From Musa acuminata AAA Group (taxonomy: Eukaryota > Streptophyta > Magnoliopsida > Zingiberales > Musaceae), in assembly GCF_036884655.1 (NCBI RefSeq), contig NC_088342.1:31258001-31322000 (forward strand): DNA of 64,000 nucleotides. The letters are read 5' to 3'. The translations under genes and the position numbers were made by a program. Positions 55,701-60,469 of this stretch are shown here, piece by piece. Below the pieces are notes generated by a model, which saw nothing but the letters and a program-made list of their open reading frames with translations, made no database searches and was not told where the DNA came from. Within the stretch, counting starts at the first letter, position 1; every line of letters starts with the position of its first letter.

Positions 55701-58313
55701 ATGCATAAGCATGCAAGAAGTGTCCACCTGATGTAAAAAAAAGTTATTGGCTTATATGATTGAAAAAACGATGCAAAGAAATGAATCTAATGAGATTTTT
55801 CCCAAAGATAATGTTGAACATATTAGAGACGATGAAGAAGAAGATTACTTAGAAAGTGTCAATACAAGTGGGGAAAAGAGTATATAACAAAAAAAAAAAG
55901 AAGTCATGATTGTTAAGAAAGGTAAAAAGAGACCGATAAAATTATATATGTATCAAGGGTCATAAAAACAAGAAGGTTAAGTAGGAGCAAAACTAAGATA
56001 AACAAATATAAATGATGCTTGTGATAAGGAAATAAGGGGAAGAACAGTTTAGTATATTGCTCACTTCTTCTATCAGATTGGTCTTTCCCTTAGTACTTGT
56101 TATTTGAAAAATTTTAAAGAGATGATTGAAGTTATTGAAAGAGATGATGGTGGATTAAAACCTCCAAGTTATTATGAGTTACGAGTTATATTACTAGAAG
56201 AAGAGTTGGATTATACAAATGGCTTATTAAAGGGCCACAAAGAAATATAGGAGTTGGTCGACAAATTTGTGAAAAAAATTAGTGAATAAAATATCGTCTA
56301 AGTTATAACCGACAATAGAAGCAATTATGTGCTAGCTGGTAAGATTTATCTTTTGAATTTTTTAATCTTTTAATTGCTCTCTCTTTAATTTGAATGGAAG
56401 AACTCCTATGTCTTATCAGTTTTGTTATCTTTTGTCTTAAATAAATTACTTGAAGTAAAAAGATATCATCTATATTAGATTCCATGTGCAGCACATTGCA
56501 TTGATTTAAGTTTGAAGGATATTAGAAAGATTCCTATCATCAAGAAGACTTTAGAAAGGGTAATCTTTATCGTTAAGTTTTTTTATAATCATATTAGGAC
56601 TTTAAATATGATGAAAGAATTCATAGGTAGCAAGGAATTGGTAAGATATGGTGTCACTCGATTTACTACTTGACATTATAGAGCATGCATCGTCAAAATC
56701 ATATCTTGAAAAACATATTTACCTCGGAGAAATGGGTGATAAGCAAATGGATAAAAGAAGCAAAAGGTAAGAGGACCAGTGGTATCAACTTAATGTCGTC
56801 CTTTTGAAATTTTATAGTTTATGCATTAAAAGTAATGGACCCTCTTGTTTGAGTTTTTCGGTTGACAGATAATGAAAAGAAACTTATGATGAGATATATT
56901 TATGAGGTAATGAAAAGTCGATCCCAATGTCTTTTGATGAAATAAAAAATAATATAAAAATAATTTATAATTATTGTCGATTATATATGCAGCTGGACAG
57001 CATATAACCAATGTCTAGTTCTGCTGCAGTTATTGCTATATAATCTTAGGACAATGTGCTAAACCTTGGTCTGACGCTAAATATAAATGCTGTCATAAAA
57101 GGTGTAACTAAAATTTAATTTATTTACTTATATGTACCTTTTGATTTGCCTGCATTATTAATTGTGATAATATGATCAAACTTCATTATCTCGATGTTGA
57201 TTAAAGGCCGATTCTCTTGTTATATGAACAAATGTAGTTCCCTTCCTAGCATCTAGTGTGCCCGTTATATTCCAGCTGGCATGATGCAGCAGGAGACTTA
57301 GGTTGATTGGCACAAGCCATGTGCATGGCATAGATATGTTGGCATACACCCTTCGGTCTTGTCAACAGGGAGCTATGTGCTAGCATGGTTTGGCACAGTT
57401 GTGACATGCAAACCTTGATGCAGAGCTATAACCATATTAAGGAACTTTGTTTCGCCTGGTCCAGTTCCTGTCAATCGATATTTACCAAGGAAAAGTCCCA
57501 TTTCGGACAGTCCAGTCCTTTCGGTTAATTAAAAAAAAGGATCTTTTAGTTTAAGAGTCTGAATCAGGAGCCCTCTGGTCCCCTGGTCACGCAAACATCG
57601 TCTTCCACCATCGACCTACTGCCCTGTATTTCTCCTCTCCTTCTGCTCTTCCTGCTGCCTTCTCTTCTTTCTTCCTCTCCCCTCTCCGTCCCCCTCCCAG
57701 CATATTTGGTACTGTGATCCGGGATATGTTATGTAGGTAGCTGGAATGGATTGGACCCAATACCGATCTGGCCATGGGTCCGGCACCCGAAATTGGATCT
57801 TTGAACCATATAATTAATTATATGGCTTGTTAATGTTTCACTGTAAACCTCTTTTCTTGTTATGAACTCGCTATTGGAACATATTTTATCTGCTTTATGA
57901 ATTCTGTACTAATTTGGTTTTGGATTCATTGTCAATTTTTGGTGAGTGCATTTGTTTATGATCTCTCTGGAAGTTCTGATTATGATGATGGCCTTCCCAA
58001 GTCTAGATTTTGGTTCATTAATGCAATTGGTGCATGTGGTAATGAATTAATTGAGTGAACCTTCAGGTGGTTTTGGATTCCGACGATAAACTGTTTGGTG
58101 GATTCAATCGAATTGATCACACAGCAGAGTACTTCAGCACTGTAAGACTTTCGCTTATAGGCTGTTTTTTCGTGAACTCTGAGGATTTTTCAAGAATGGC
58201 CTTCAGCATCGTTTTTGGACATGCAGGAAGGGTTATTCGACAACAGGCCTCGCTCTTTCTTGGTGTATGCGCCAAGTCGAACTGCGGTAGTTTATGCTCT
58301 TTCTGAGGACTGA
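2164..58313 (+). CDS. SBE2: Starch branching enzyme class II, C-terminal 15 exons (frameshifted copy)
   Basis: This gene encodes 1,4-alpha-glucan branching enzyme, which cuts alpha-1,4 glucan chains and rejoins them as alpha-1,6 branches during amylopectin synthesis in plastids. Fifteen exons give the C-terminal ~568 residues up to TGA 58311-58313. The GH13 landmarks are present: region I DIVHSH (across 12790/40257), region II GFRFDGV with the nucleophile Asp at 40539-40541, region III TIGED with the acid/base Glu at 41014-41016, and region IV ESHDQA with Asp at 45133-45135. The exon pattern fits the last 15 exons of the 22-exon SBEII genes known in cereals (from memory). The N-terminal domain and transit peptide lie outside the window. 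Exon lengths sum to 1708 nt, one more than a multiple of three, because exon 40257-40387 carries an extra A; the literal reading frame stops at 40279-40281. Everything downstream is otherwise intact and under coding constraint, so the lesion is recent or an assembly error. Confidence 0.93.
2472..2555 (+). CDS. SBE2: SBEII exon
   Basis: 28 codons, [11 protein letters not shown] through ESHVGMSSP, phase 0 on both sides. The preceding intron is only 191 bp. Confidence 0.93.
2556..3129. other. SBEII intron, nothing firm
   Basis: AT-rich intron. A CAAGG-starting stretch from about 2903 resembles the end of a decayed hAT MITE, but I found no matching second end or target duplication. Confidence 0.4.
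3138..3323. mobile_element. Decayed hAT-type MITE
   Basis: Starts CAAGGTTTGTCGTAC and ends near GGCAAACTATA. Flanks GTCTTTATA (left) and GTCTTATA (right) look like a target duplication with one deleted base. The interior shows the family's GTAC-rich pattern. Confidence 0.55.
3331..4310. other. SBEII intron, nothing recognised
   Basis: AT-rich intron sequence with a purine-rich block near 4150-4260. No coding similarity is seen on either strand. Confidence 0.45.
4599..4826. mobile_element. hAT-type MITE nested in the hAT element, 228 bp
   Basis: Begins CATGGTTTGCCGTACC and ends GGTACGGCGAACCTTG. The 8-bp flank GTTTATGG is exact on both sides (4591-4598 and 4827-4834). It is non-coding, with a GTAC-rich subterminal region and a short ACTGTAGCAGTACTG core. 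Confidence 0.92.
5200..7027 (-). pseudogene. hAT transposase relic (C-terminal part and BED part)
   Basis: On the - strand the region 5737-5991 reads [20 protein letters not shown] and an acidic tail. It aligns with the C-terminal part of the transposase relic at 33538-33941. Region 6300-7027 aligns with the first exon at 35300-36013. The start codon position corresponds to about 7025. Stops and the large internal deletion rule out function. One useful residue: the Gln codon after EEEEA is intact here but is a stop in the fuller copy. Confidence 0.75.
8645..9280. other. SBEII intron, nothing recognised
   Basis: AT-rich intron sequence between the hAT element and the exon at 9281. No gene or clear repeat is seen. 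Confidence 0.45.
9281..9402 (+). CDS. SBE2: SBEII exon
   Basis: Starts [19 protein letters not shown] and continues through [17 protein letters not shown]; ends with two bases of a Gly codon. It encodes the first barrel strands. It follows a 6.7-kb intron that carries a hAT element. Confidence 0.93.
9695..9987. mobile_element. hAT-type MITE, 293 bp
   Basis: Begins CAAGGTCTGCCATACC and ends CGACGAACCTTG. The 8-bp flank GTAAAATT is exact on both sides (9687-9694 and 9988-9995). The centre holds repeated GCTACAGTA-type palindromes. It lies in the intron between exons 9281-9402 and 12671-12790. Confidence 0.93.
9996..10509. other. Intron with a decayed MITE-like, purine-rich block
   Basis: Around 10120-10235 there are GGTACTGG/GGTATATACTGG motifs like the local MITEs. 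They are followed by a GA-rich tract at about 10220-10310, as also seen in the MITE at 46471. Ends and target duplication could not be identified. Confidence 0.3.
10510..11345 (+). mobile_element. LINE (L1-type) 3' fragment
   Basis: The + strand carries a degenerate reverse-transcriptase 3' region (for instance [10 protein letters not shown] near 11065). It ends in an AGCTGACCCCAAAT-like segment and a TTGTTGTTGTTGTT tail near 11322-11336, the usual 3' end of a common plant L1 lineage. Many stops are present. Confidence 0.5.
11494..11735. mobile_element. Decayed hAT-type MITE
   Basis: Starts CAAGTTTGCAATACTG and ends around CTCGGTACGCTACACC and CAAACTTC. It is GTAC-rich inside, as in the family. 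No target duplication was found, so the ends are approximate. Confidence 0.4.
11736..12670. other. SBEII intron, nothing recognised
   Basis: Ordinary AT-rich intron up to the acceptor at 12669-12670. A short open frame crossing into the exon at 12671 is intronic read-through. Confidence 0.5.
12671..12790 (+). CDS. SBE2: SBEII exon with GH13 region I
   Basis: Completes the Gly codon, then [18 protein letters not shown] through VLMDIVH, ending with AG of the Ser codon of DIVHSH. The donor GTGACT at 12791 opens the 27.5-kb intron. Confidence 0.93.
12791..13789. other. Start of the 27.5-kb SBEII intron
   Basis: AT-rich sequence with a (CT)n microsatellite at about 13467-13509. No gene was recognised. 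Confidence 0.5.
13467..13509. repeat. (CT)n microsatellite
   Basis: About 21 CT dinucleotides without interruption. An open frame on the - strand here translates it as Arg-Glu repeats and is not a gene. Confidence 0.95.
13798..15361 (-). mobile_element. Truncated hAT element, C-terminal half
   Basis: The left end CAAGGATTGTC follows TATTATAC. On the - strand the C-terminal transposase exon is recognisable from EWWLPFGG at the right border (about 15350) down to about 14345, with many stops. It is cut at 15361/15362, where a TGTCACATCC LTR-like sequence begins, so the N-terminal part is absent. It is the same family as 32364-37106. Confidence 0.65.
15362..16054 (-). repeat. LTR-like segment of an older retrotransposon
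   Basis: Begins TGTCACATCCTTAG. It shares about 240 bp of clear similarity with 30244-30490, including the shared motifs GTCACATCCTTAG and CACAAAGGACT. The right-hand copy abuts a CCGATACCA primer-binding-like site. The pair therefore looks like the two LTRs of a - strand element whose interior now holds several younger insertions. The exact 3' end was not found. Confidence 0.5.
16055..16501 (-). repeat. LTR (3' LTR of a - strand element), 447 bp
   Basis: Starts TGTCATGGACTTAGC and ends TTTCACTGTGACA, with TG...CA termini. It is the reverse complement of the same LTR family seen at 50821-51232 and partly at about 28970-29161. The sequence right after it, TTCTCCCCCACTT, is a polypurine tract when read on the - strand. 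Confidence 0.7.
16055..20162 (-). mobile_element. LARD-like non-autonomous LTR retrotransposon, 5' LTR truncated
   Basis: Between the 3' LTR (16055-16501, polypurine tract 16502-16514) and a CTCTGATACCA primer-binding site (about 20131-20141, tRNA-iMet type on the - strand) lie about 3.6 kb. This interior is GC-richer than its surroundings, with many short open frames on both strands but no gag, protease, RT, RNase H or integrase that I can recognise. The 5' LTR starts TGTCACGGACTTAGC at 20143 but breaks off after about 20 bp. A large non-coding interior between LTRs is the definition of a LARD-type element. Confidence 0.55.
20163..20512. other. Retroelement-derived sequence, unassigned
   Basis: Segment 20197-20280 resembles 28880-28960 (AAGGAG.TGAT.GTTGTT and GCGGAGCTCC-like words). 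It therefore probably belongs to the same older retroelement as the segment at 27549-30240. No coding sequence. Confidence 0.35.
20521..21655 (+). mobile_element. Non-autonomous hAT derivative, 1135 bp
   Basis: Ends are TAGGGTTTTTG (20521) and AACCTTG (21655), flanked by CTCGGAAG (20513-20520) and GTCGGAAG (21656-21663), one mismatch in eight. Inside, on the + strand at about 20950-21290, it retains the transposase's last exon. This is the Gln/Tyr-rich tail that is also seen at 32854-33399 on the other strand. It then has the subterminal region. BED and DDE regions are deleted. It is inserted in older retrotransposon DNA. Confidence 0.75.
21664..22112. other. Older retroelement DNA flanking the gypsy insertion
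   Basis: Left continuation of the sequence interrupted by the gypsy element; the right continuation starts after 27548. It contains GAACTCG-like words and short open frames only. Confidence 0.35.
22113..22594 (+). repeat. 5' LTR
   Basis: TGTTAGG...CTAACA termini. It begins with four tandem copies of a hairpin unit (starts 22114, 22167, 22211, 22255) in which AGGACTCT pairs with AGAGTCCT. A TATAAATA promoter box lies at about 22434-22441. Confidence 0.93.
22434..22441 (+). promoter_or_regulatory. TATA box of the 5' LTR
   Basis: TATAAATA in the middle of the LTR, repeated at about 27383 in the 3' LTR. Its position fits the U3/R start of transcription. Confidence 0.6.
22597..22610 (+). other. 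Primer-binding site (tRNA-iMet type)
   Basis: TGGTATCAGAGCAG, two bases after the 5' LTR, complementary to the 3' end of initiator methionine tRNA. This is the usual plant LTR-retrotransposon primer. Confidence 0.85.
23912..27045 (+). pseudogene. gag-pol polyprotein of the gypsy element, disrupted
   Basis: The frame opens at [11 protein letters not shown] (23912). It contains a gag capsid-like region ([24 protein letters not shown]), a Cys/His knuckle ([14 protein letters not shown], about 24740), protease (FIDTGST at about 25000), RT finger motifs ([17 protein letters not shown]), RNase H ([35 protein letters not shown]), a 20-residue scrap of integrase ([15 protein letters not shown]) and a chromodomain-like tail ([19 protein letters not shown]). 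Breaks are a TGA at 24404-24406, a frame change near 25798 (GYHQI is read in another frame), no FxDD/YxDD box before the YLGHI motif near 25930, and loss of nearly all integrase. A Glu/His-rich 27-bp repeat lies at 24822-24880. Confidence 0.88.
27050..27062 (+). other. Polypurine tract
   Basis: AAGAGGGCGGGTT directly before the 3' LTR, the plus-strand primer site of LTR retroelements. Confidence 0.75.
27063..27543 (+). repeat. 3' LTR
   Basis: Same sequence as the 5' LTR apart from one missing T; 481 bp. It is followed by the CCATT target duplication. Confidence 0.93.
27549..30243 (-). pseudogene. Older Ty3/gypsy relic, rearranged order
   Basis: On the - strand, 29585-29379 resembles an integrase core ([20 protein letters not shown]). 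Segment 28812-28555 resembles the C-terminal pol segment that follows integrase ([18 protein letters not shown]). Segments 28167-27916 and 27944-27699 resemble the aspartic protease region and its flank ([21 protein letters not shown]). Integrase lies upstream of protease in reading direction, the reverse of the normal Ty3/gypsy order, so at least two fragments are joined. A + strand LTR end (about 28970-29161) is embedded between them. A primer-site-like CCGATACCA lies at about 30233. Confidence 0.6.
28970..29161 (+). repeat. Partial LTR, same family as 16055-16501
   Basis: Reads TGTTTGCTTGTGGATCCCGA and ends CTAAGTCCGTGACA. It is the 3' half of the LTR family seen complete at 50821-51232. 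Confidence 0.65.
30244..30623 (-). repeat. LTR-like segment plus short tandem repeat
   Basis: Segment 30244-30490 matches 15362-15604. It is followed at 30490-30602 by several copies of a CACACAAAGGGGG-type motif. The far end is not defined. Confidence 0.45.
31733..31793. repeat. (TA)n microsatellite
   Basis: About 25 TA dinucleotides, interrupted once by ACAAT. Confidence 0.95.
31830..32060. repeat. Tandem ~60-bp repeats with GACGTC cores
   Basis: About four diverged units, each with a CTTCTCGGG-like block flanked by GACGTC/GACGTT words and an A-run. The first contains the perfect palindrome GTGACGTCAC (31832-31841), which is an ACGT-core bZIP-type site. An open frame of 162 codons crosses the array but has no recognisable protein similarity. 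Confidence 0.6.
32854..36013 (-). pseudogene. hAT transposase (BED, DUF659/DDE, hAT dimerisation), inactivated
   Basis: The start is at 36013 or 36007 ([10 protein letters not shown]). Exon 1 (36013-34318) holds a BED finger ([12 protein letters not shown]...HLASGYPD...C), the DUF659 region, the first catalytic Asp ([11 protein letters not shown]) and [18 protein letters not shown]. Exon 2 is 34238-34032 and exon 3 33941-33538, with the hAT dimerisation region ([18 protein letters not shown]). The last part, 33399-32854, is a Gln/Ser/Tyr-rich tail. Breaks in one continuous frame are a TGA after IKSFKRQ (about 35150), a TAG after AMASSQE (about 34613), a TAA in exon 2, and a TAA at the end of exon 3. 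The exon 3 acceptor is AA instead of AG (33943-33942), whereas two other copies keep AG. The second DDE Asp position reads Asn (IITNNRANF). Confidence 0.88.
36014..36900. other. AT-rich 5' region of the hAT transposase gene
   Basis: Non-coding sequence with several diverged repeats of about 290 bp. Each contains CACTATAAACATGACAAA-like and TTAATATAGTTAATTTTTCA-like words (near 36060, 36230 and 36520). The same pattern occurs in the deleted copy at 7040-7900. It probably holds the transposase promoter region. Confidence 0.45.
37519..37760. mobile_element. hAT-type MITE, 242 bp
   Basis: Begins CATGGTTTGCAGTACC and ends GCGAACCTTG. The flank TATATATA is present on both sides (37511-37518 and 37761-37768). 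Because the target is a (TA)n tract, the duplication is less informative than elsewhere. It closely resembles 4599-4826. Confidence 0.85.
37930..38150. repeat. Short tandem duplication (~45 bp)
   Basis: The word ATCTTTGTAGATGATTCAAA occurs three times, near 37946, 37989 and 38108, in a hAT-derived context. Confidence 0.8.
38211..39285 (+). repeat. Five-unit tandem array, 215-bp period
   Basis: Units start at 38211, 38426, 38641, 38856 and 39071, each opening CACCTTTTTAAATTTAAATT. The first four look identical by eye and the fifth has a one-T shorter run and diverges at its end. Each unit carries an inverted pair: CAAATTTCTTGGAAATTG and CAATTTCCAAGAAATTTG. The unit resembles the subterminal region of the local hAT family (compare about 21570-21640). 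Confidence 0.93.
39361..40256. other. End of the 27.5-kb SBEII intron
   Basis: Ordinary AT-rich intron sequence up to the acceptor at 40255-40256. No gene was recognised. Confidence 0.5.
40257..40387 (+). CDS. SBE2: SBEII exon carrying a 1-bp insertion
   Basis: The end of the exon reads [20 protein letters not shown] and finishes NYGSWE in the frame that the next exon needs. The start, joined to the previous exon, reads SHAS and then runs into TGA at 40279-40281. The switch falls in the A run at 40266-40269, where three A would keep the frame. Exon length is 131 rather than 130. The nearby alternative acceptor (12 bp upstream) would not change the frame. Confidence 0.9.
40470..40580 (+). CDS. 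SBE2: SBEII exon with GH13 region II
   Basis: 37 codons, [15 protein letters not shown] through [19 protein letters not shown]. It contains the catalytic nucleophile Asp. The upstream intron is only 82 bp. Phase is 0 on both sides. Confidence 0.93.
40891..41019 (+). CDS. SBE2: SBEII exon with GH13 region III
   Basis: 43 codons, [20 protein letters not shown] through [12 protein letters not shown]. It contains the acid/base Glu of GH13. Donor GTAAGT follows. Confidence 0.93.
41020..43230. other. SBEII intron, nothing firm
   Basis: AT-rich. A stretch at about 41612-41730 (GGCAGCCCAGTACATGAGGC, then CCTTACCTCACATACTCAAG) looks like a degraded copy of a common short plant repeat, possibly SINE-like. 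No coding similarity otherwise. Confidence 0.35.
43235..43700. mobile_element. Possible decayed MITE with GA-rich core
   Basis: GGTATTGATTGGCATACTGG and GGTACCAATG-type motifs flank a GA-rich tract (43322-43440). This is the layout also seen in 46471-46949. No ends or target duplication were identified. Confidence 0.3.
43919..44104. mobile_element. hAT-type MITE, 186 bp
   Basis: Begins TAAGGTTCTAAATATTG and ends TGCTAACCATG. The 8-bp flank CTTTTATT is exact on both sides (43911-43918 and 44105-44112). It is GTAC-rich inside and lies 88 bp before an SBEII exon. Confidence 0.88.
44193..44296 (+). CDS. SBE2: SBEII exon
   Basis: [20 protein letters not shown] through DKWIEMM plus two bases of a Lys codon. 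Acceptor AG is at 44191-44192 and donor GTAAGT at 44297. Confidence 0.93.
44297..45038. other. SBEII intron, nothing recognised
   Basis: Ordinary intron between exons ending 44296 and starting 45039. Confidence 0.5.
45039..45183 (+). CDS. SBE2: SBEII exon with GH13 region IV
   Basis: [20 protein letters not shown] through [20 protein letters not shown]. It contains the region IV Asp. The donor GTTCTT is weak but fits the phase. Confidence 0.92.
45252..45442. mobile_element. hAT-type MITE, 191 bp
   Basis: Begins CAAGGTTCATCATACTG and ends GACGAATCATG. Flanks TGCATAAC and GGTATAAC match at six of eight positions. It lies 69 bp after an SBEII exon. Confidence 0.7.
45451..46462. other. SBEII intron, nothing recognised
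   Basis: AT-rich intron without recognisable features. Confidence 0.5.
46471..46949. mobile_element. hAT-type MITE with GA-rich core, 479 bp
   Basis: Begins CAAGGCTTCAAATCTTGG and ends TTTTAAACCATG. Flanks CCCCAAGT (46463-46470) and CCCCAAAC (46950-46957) match at six of eight positions. The core is a GA-rich tract (46590-46730). Confidence 0.6.
46958..47546. other. SBEII intron, nothing recognised
   Basis: AT-rich intron up to the acceptor at 47545-47546. Confidence 0.5.
47547..47694 (+). CDS. SBE2: SBEII exon
   Basis: [20 protein letters not shown] through [12 protein letters not shown], then one base of a Glu codon. It encodes the end of the catalytic barrel. Confidence 0.93.
47834..47934 (+). 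CDS. SBE2: SBEII exon
   Basis: Completes the Glu codon, then [14 protein letters not shown] through DKCRRMFDL; donor GTAAGT. The intron before it is 139 bp. Confidence 0.93.
47935..48789. other. SBEII intron, nothing recognised
   Basis: Ordinary intron between exons at 47834-47934 and 48790-48867. Confidence 0.5.
48790..48867 (+). CDS. SBE2: SBEII exon
   Basis: 26 codons, [19 protein letters not shown] through EEQYG; phase 0. Confidence 0.93.
48868..49412. other. SBEII intron with poly(T) run
   Basis: Contains a T run at about 48880-48897; otherwise unremarkable. Confidence 0.5.
49413..49568 (+). CDS. SBE2: SBEII exon, start of C-terminal domain
   Basis: 52 codons, [17 protein letters not shown] through [16 protein letters not shown] to PGKFK. 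This is the beta-sheet C-terminal domain. It is followed by an 8.5-kb intron. Confidence 0.93.
49569..50500. other. Start of the 8.5-kb SBEII intron
   Basis: AT-rich intron sequence without recognisable features. Confidence 0.45.
50501..50800. mobile_element. Terminal region of an older hAT copy, family 2
   Basis: GCGCTTGGG/GCTCACCTAAGCG-type words resemble the inverted right end of the element at 50801-54952. Together with the + strand transposase relic at 55560-56990, this suggests an older relative into which that element inserted. A poly(C) run lies at about 50773-50786. Confidence 0.5.
50821..51232 (+). repeat. Solo LTR, 412 bp
   Basis: Starts TGTCACGGACAAAC and ends GCTAAGTCAGTGACA. 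It is the same LTR family as 16055-16501 in the opposite orientation. No internal domain adjoins it. Flanks CGCTA and ACTAG share only CTA, so a clean target duplication is not visible. Confidence 0.75.
51780..54240 (-). pseudogene. hAT transposase relic, family 2
   Basis: The start is at 54240 ([10 protein letters not shown]). BED finger region [11 protein letters not shown] is at about 54115 after a small frameshift. A middle exon at 53862-53566 follows ([20 protein letters not shown]). The DDE-region exon contains [13 protein letters not shown] at about 53310. A segment [20 protein letters not shown] is at about 53160, with a second copy at about 52920. The next exon is 52662-52270, and the dimerisation end ([20 protein letters not shown]) is at about 51800-51890, with a stop shortly after. 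A tandem duplication, 52804-53043 and about 53044-53275, copies the [15 protein letters not shown] exon. Frameshifts and stops make it a pseudogene. Confidence 0.8.
52804..53275. repeat. Two-unit tandem duplication (~240 bp) inside the transposase
   Basis: Both units carry the same exon ([13 protein letters not shown]...YNHIRA on the - strand) and the same flanking intron, with several base differences between them. Confidence 0.85.
54355..54700. repeat. GAAGAGA and GCGGYAGCGG low-complexity tract
   Basis: Tandem GAAAGAGAAGAGAAG units give way to GCAGCGGTAGCGG-like repeats. This is upstream of the - strand transposase start. Open frames on the - strand translate it as Leu/Pro/Cys-rich and are not genes. 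Confidence 0.8.
54961..55559. other. Pyrimidine-rich repeat-derived region
   Basis: Repeated CATCATCGCTGCT / CTTCCTCCATCATCG words on the + strand. It lies in the position of the 5' region of the older family 2 hAT copy. No protein similarity. Confidence 0.45.
55560..56990 (+). pseudogene. Older hAT transposase relic, family 2
   Basis: The + strand shows [20 protein letters not shown] (BED-like, about 55612), a stretch like [15 protein letters not shown] (about 55922), a DDE-region [15 protein letters not shown] segment (about 56305), [13 protein letters not shown] (about 56495) and later fragments, with many stops. It is similar in order to the relic on the opposite strand at 51780-54240. 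It supports an older copy running 50501 to about 57000, interrupted by 50801-54952. Confidence 0.7.
57000..58066. other. End of the 8.5-kb SBEII intron
   Basis: A pyrimidine-rich block at 57600-57700, flanked by GGTCCAGT and GGTACTG-type words, could be another decayed MITE (about 57440-57810). Nothing else was recognised before the acceptor at 58065-58066. Confidence 0.35.
58067..58141 (+). CDS. SBE2: SBEII exon
   Basis: 25 codons, [20 protein letters not shown] to EYFST; donor GTAAGA at 58142. The following intron is 85 bp. Confidence 0.93.
58227..58313 (+). CDS. SBE2: SBEII last exon with stop
   Basis: 28 codons plus [23 protein letters not shown] then VVYALSED. This is a typical class II C-terminus. 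Confidence 0.93.
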   Translation, partial: EGLFDNRPRSFLVYAPSRTAVVYALSED

Positions 58314-58690
58314 AGGAAGACAAGCTGCAGTGAAATGCCAAACAAAGCCATTTTTATCTATTAGTTAAGCAAACTGCTGCAGTGAAAAATGCAATTGCTG
58401 GTGATGTGTTTGGTCGTTTCCTGCATCCCAAATTGGAGCTTAAATGGCATACTTAATCACGATGATCGAGAAACTAACGTTCCAGGATAGATTGCGACGT
58501 TGGGCTGGAACAACCATTATATTCTCGATTGCTCTTTGTGCCTCTTAGCGGCATCAATTAACCGGCTGCTGATGTCACCTCGGCAGCATGTATATGGTAT
58601 CCTCCTTTCTCCTTTTTCGTTCGTATTAATGAAAACCGTTGCCTACGAGGGTTTCTACTTTCTCCATTGGTTTATATGTACAAAAAATTA
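58314..58690 (+). other. Probable 3' UTR of SBEII
   Basis: Low-complexity-free sequence directly after the stop codon. A weak AATGAA poly(A)-like signal lies near 58628. The transcript end cannot be fixed from sequence alone. Confidence 0.4.
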
Positions 58691-58829
58691 GGGTAAAGTT
58701 GTCTGTGAACTTGAAGTTATTCAAGAATGACCACAGGAGGTCCAGTAAGAAAGATAACTTTATTCAGAAAGAAAAAAGGCTGGGATTTTGTACTAACTTA
58801 AGAATCGCCATGCTGATAGATCTCTGAGG

Positions 58830-59450
58830 CTTTCTTCTATATATGCGGAGGTCTCCCGGCAGCGGTCCCCAGAGTCAGTCCTATTTGTTTGGGATCCATG
58901 TGAGTTAAAGAGCCTAGAAATAAATATAGCGAGTGGAAGAGTAATTAATATTATTTGTTCATAAAAGACTAAATGGATGGAAAAAAAAAAAAAAGTAAAG
59001 CAGAGGAGGAAGTGTGGCTTTTCCATCGACATGGTTCTCCTCCTCCTATGGATGGTCATGAGGTTTTTGATGCATTGTTTTCCCTGAGACGCGAGAATTG
59101 GTGAGTGCAAGATGTAATGTGCGGCTTTTCTCGTCCTGAGGTGGAATGGACGCAGTTGCGGATAGGCTATGGCAAGATGGACTATATAGCAAGGCAGTTG
59201 CGGACCCGATAGGCTATGGGAGAAGCTGGACCGAACGATAGGGACAGTGTGAAGTCAACTAACACTTCTTTTCATCTAATGCGCACAGCATGTAACGTAT
59301 TAATGTATATAGCGTTCACAAGTATAGTAAACTCACCATTTGCTTTAAGAATTGAGTGGCAACGATACTTGGTTGGAATTGGAGTTTGGGCCTGTGTGAA
59401 GTCTTAACTAATACTGATTTCGTAGTTCATCTAGTGCAAAGAGATTGGTC
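58830..59450. other. Intergenic, nothing recognised
   Basis: Downstream of the SBEII 3' UTR. A poly(A) run lies at about 58980-58994. No gene or clear repeat. Confidence 0.45.
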
Positions 59451-60058
59451 ATACTAAATCTAAAATTTGATATGCTATAAAAGTTTAAGATAAAAAAGTG
59501 TAAATAATATCATACATAAAAGATCTTAAGAATAATATGGTAGATGTGAAGAGGTTTGGTAATAAAATTTTACTGCTAAAATTTGTTATAGGTAAAGAGA
59601 TTTTAAATGTTGTAAGTGTAACTTGAAAGATGAACAAATCAAAAAAGAACTTCAGAAAAAGTCAAATGATGTCATTCAAGCAATACCTATAATTGATAAA
59701 AATATATAACTAGAGGATATTTGAATAGTTAAGTATAAAAAATTTATGTGGAACGGTTATGGAAAAAGAAATGATGAGGGCTGACATGATGAAGTTAGAT
59801 AAAATTATATGCAAGAATTGTAAAGTTGTATGTGGTCAAAACTTAAGGAATCAATAGTATTAGATATAGAAAATGATTGAAGAAAAAGATAATGAAAAAA
59901 GGTATTAGAACTAGATGATGAAATCTTTAAAAATATAAGGAATTTTTTACAAAAAGATAACTTTAGAATTTAGATAAGATAATATTAATATTATTTAGAG
60001 ATAGATAGCTGGAAACTGATGCCAAATAATTGAGATTAGGTGTTTGTTGTTGTAATAG
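59451..60058 (+). mobile_element. LINE (L1-type) relic, internally deleted
   Basis: On the + strand VKRFGNKILLLKFVIGKEIL (about 59545) and NGYGKRNDEG-like segments resemble the endonuclease domain of plant L1 elements. The sequence ends with an ACTGATGCCAAATAATTGAG segment and a TTGTTGTTGT tail at about 60044-60053, the same 3' end as at 10510-11345. The RT domain is missing. Confidence 0.55.
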
Positions 60059-60469
60059 ACTTTGATATTCGAACAAATGTTGATAATGGTAGCAATTTCG
60101 CTATATTTGGATATAATTGTATCGGTCAAACATTTATATTATGCCGCTCGGGTATGGAACTATAAACCCACCCAACTCCCCACCCTCTCTTTGGTACTTG
60201 TAACAAGGAACGAGGCTACTTGTTTCGTTTCACTTCTGAAGAGGATGTCGTGAGAGTCTTTAATGCAGGAACCATGATCCTTCAGTAGTGATCGGCTACA
60301 TCTCCTTCCCGTAGAAATCAGACTTTCGGCTTCTCTTGGAACGATTTCAGATTGCTCTTGTGTAGGTTAGGTCGAAATATCATGGTTACCATTCGAATAC
60401 TGGAAATTGGGAATATGAATTACCTTGTCCAGGTCATCGGCCCTCGGAATGAATGTTGGTGGACGGTAG
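60059..60469. other. Intergenic, nothing recognised
   Basis: No coding similarity or repeat was recognised. Confidence 0.4.

Noticed and set aside
57587..57775. Small basic protein on the - strand
   Set aside because: It lies in a pyrimidine-rich, MITE-like block in an intron and has no recognisable similarity.
58055..58306. 83-codon frame as a single-exon protein
   Set aside because: It reads through the 85-bp SBEII intron (58142-58226); splicing gives the expected family C-terminus instead.
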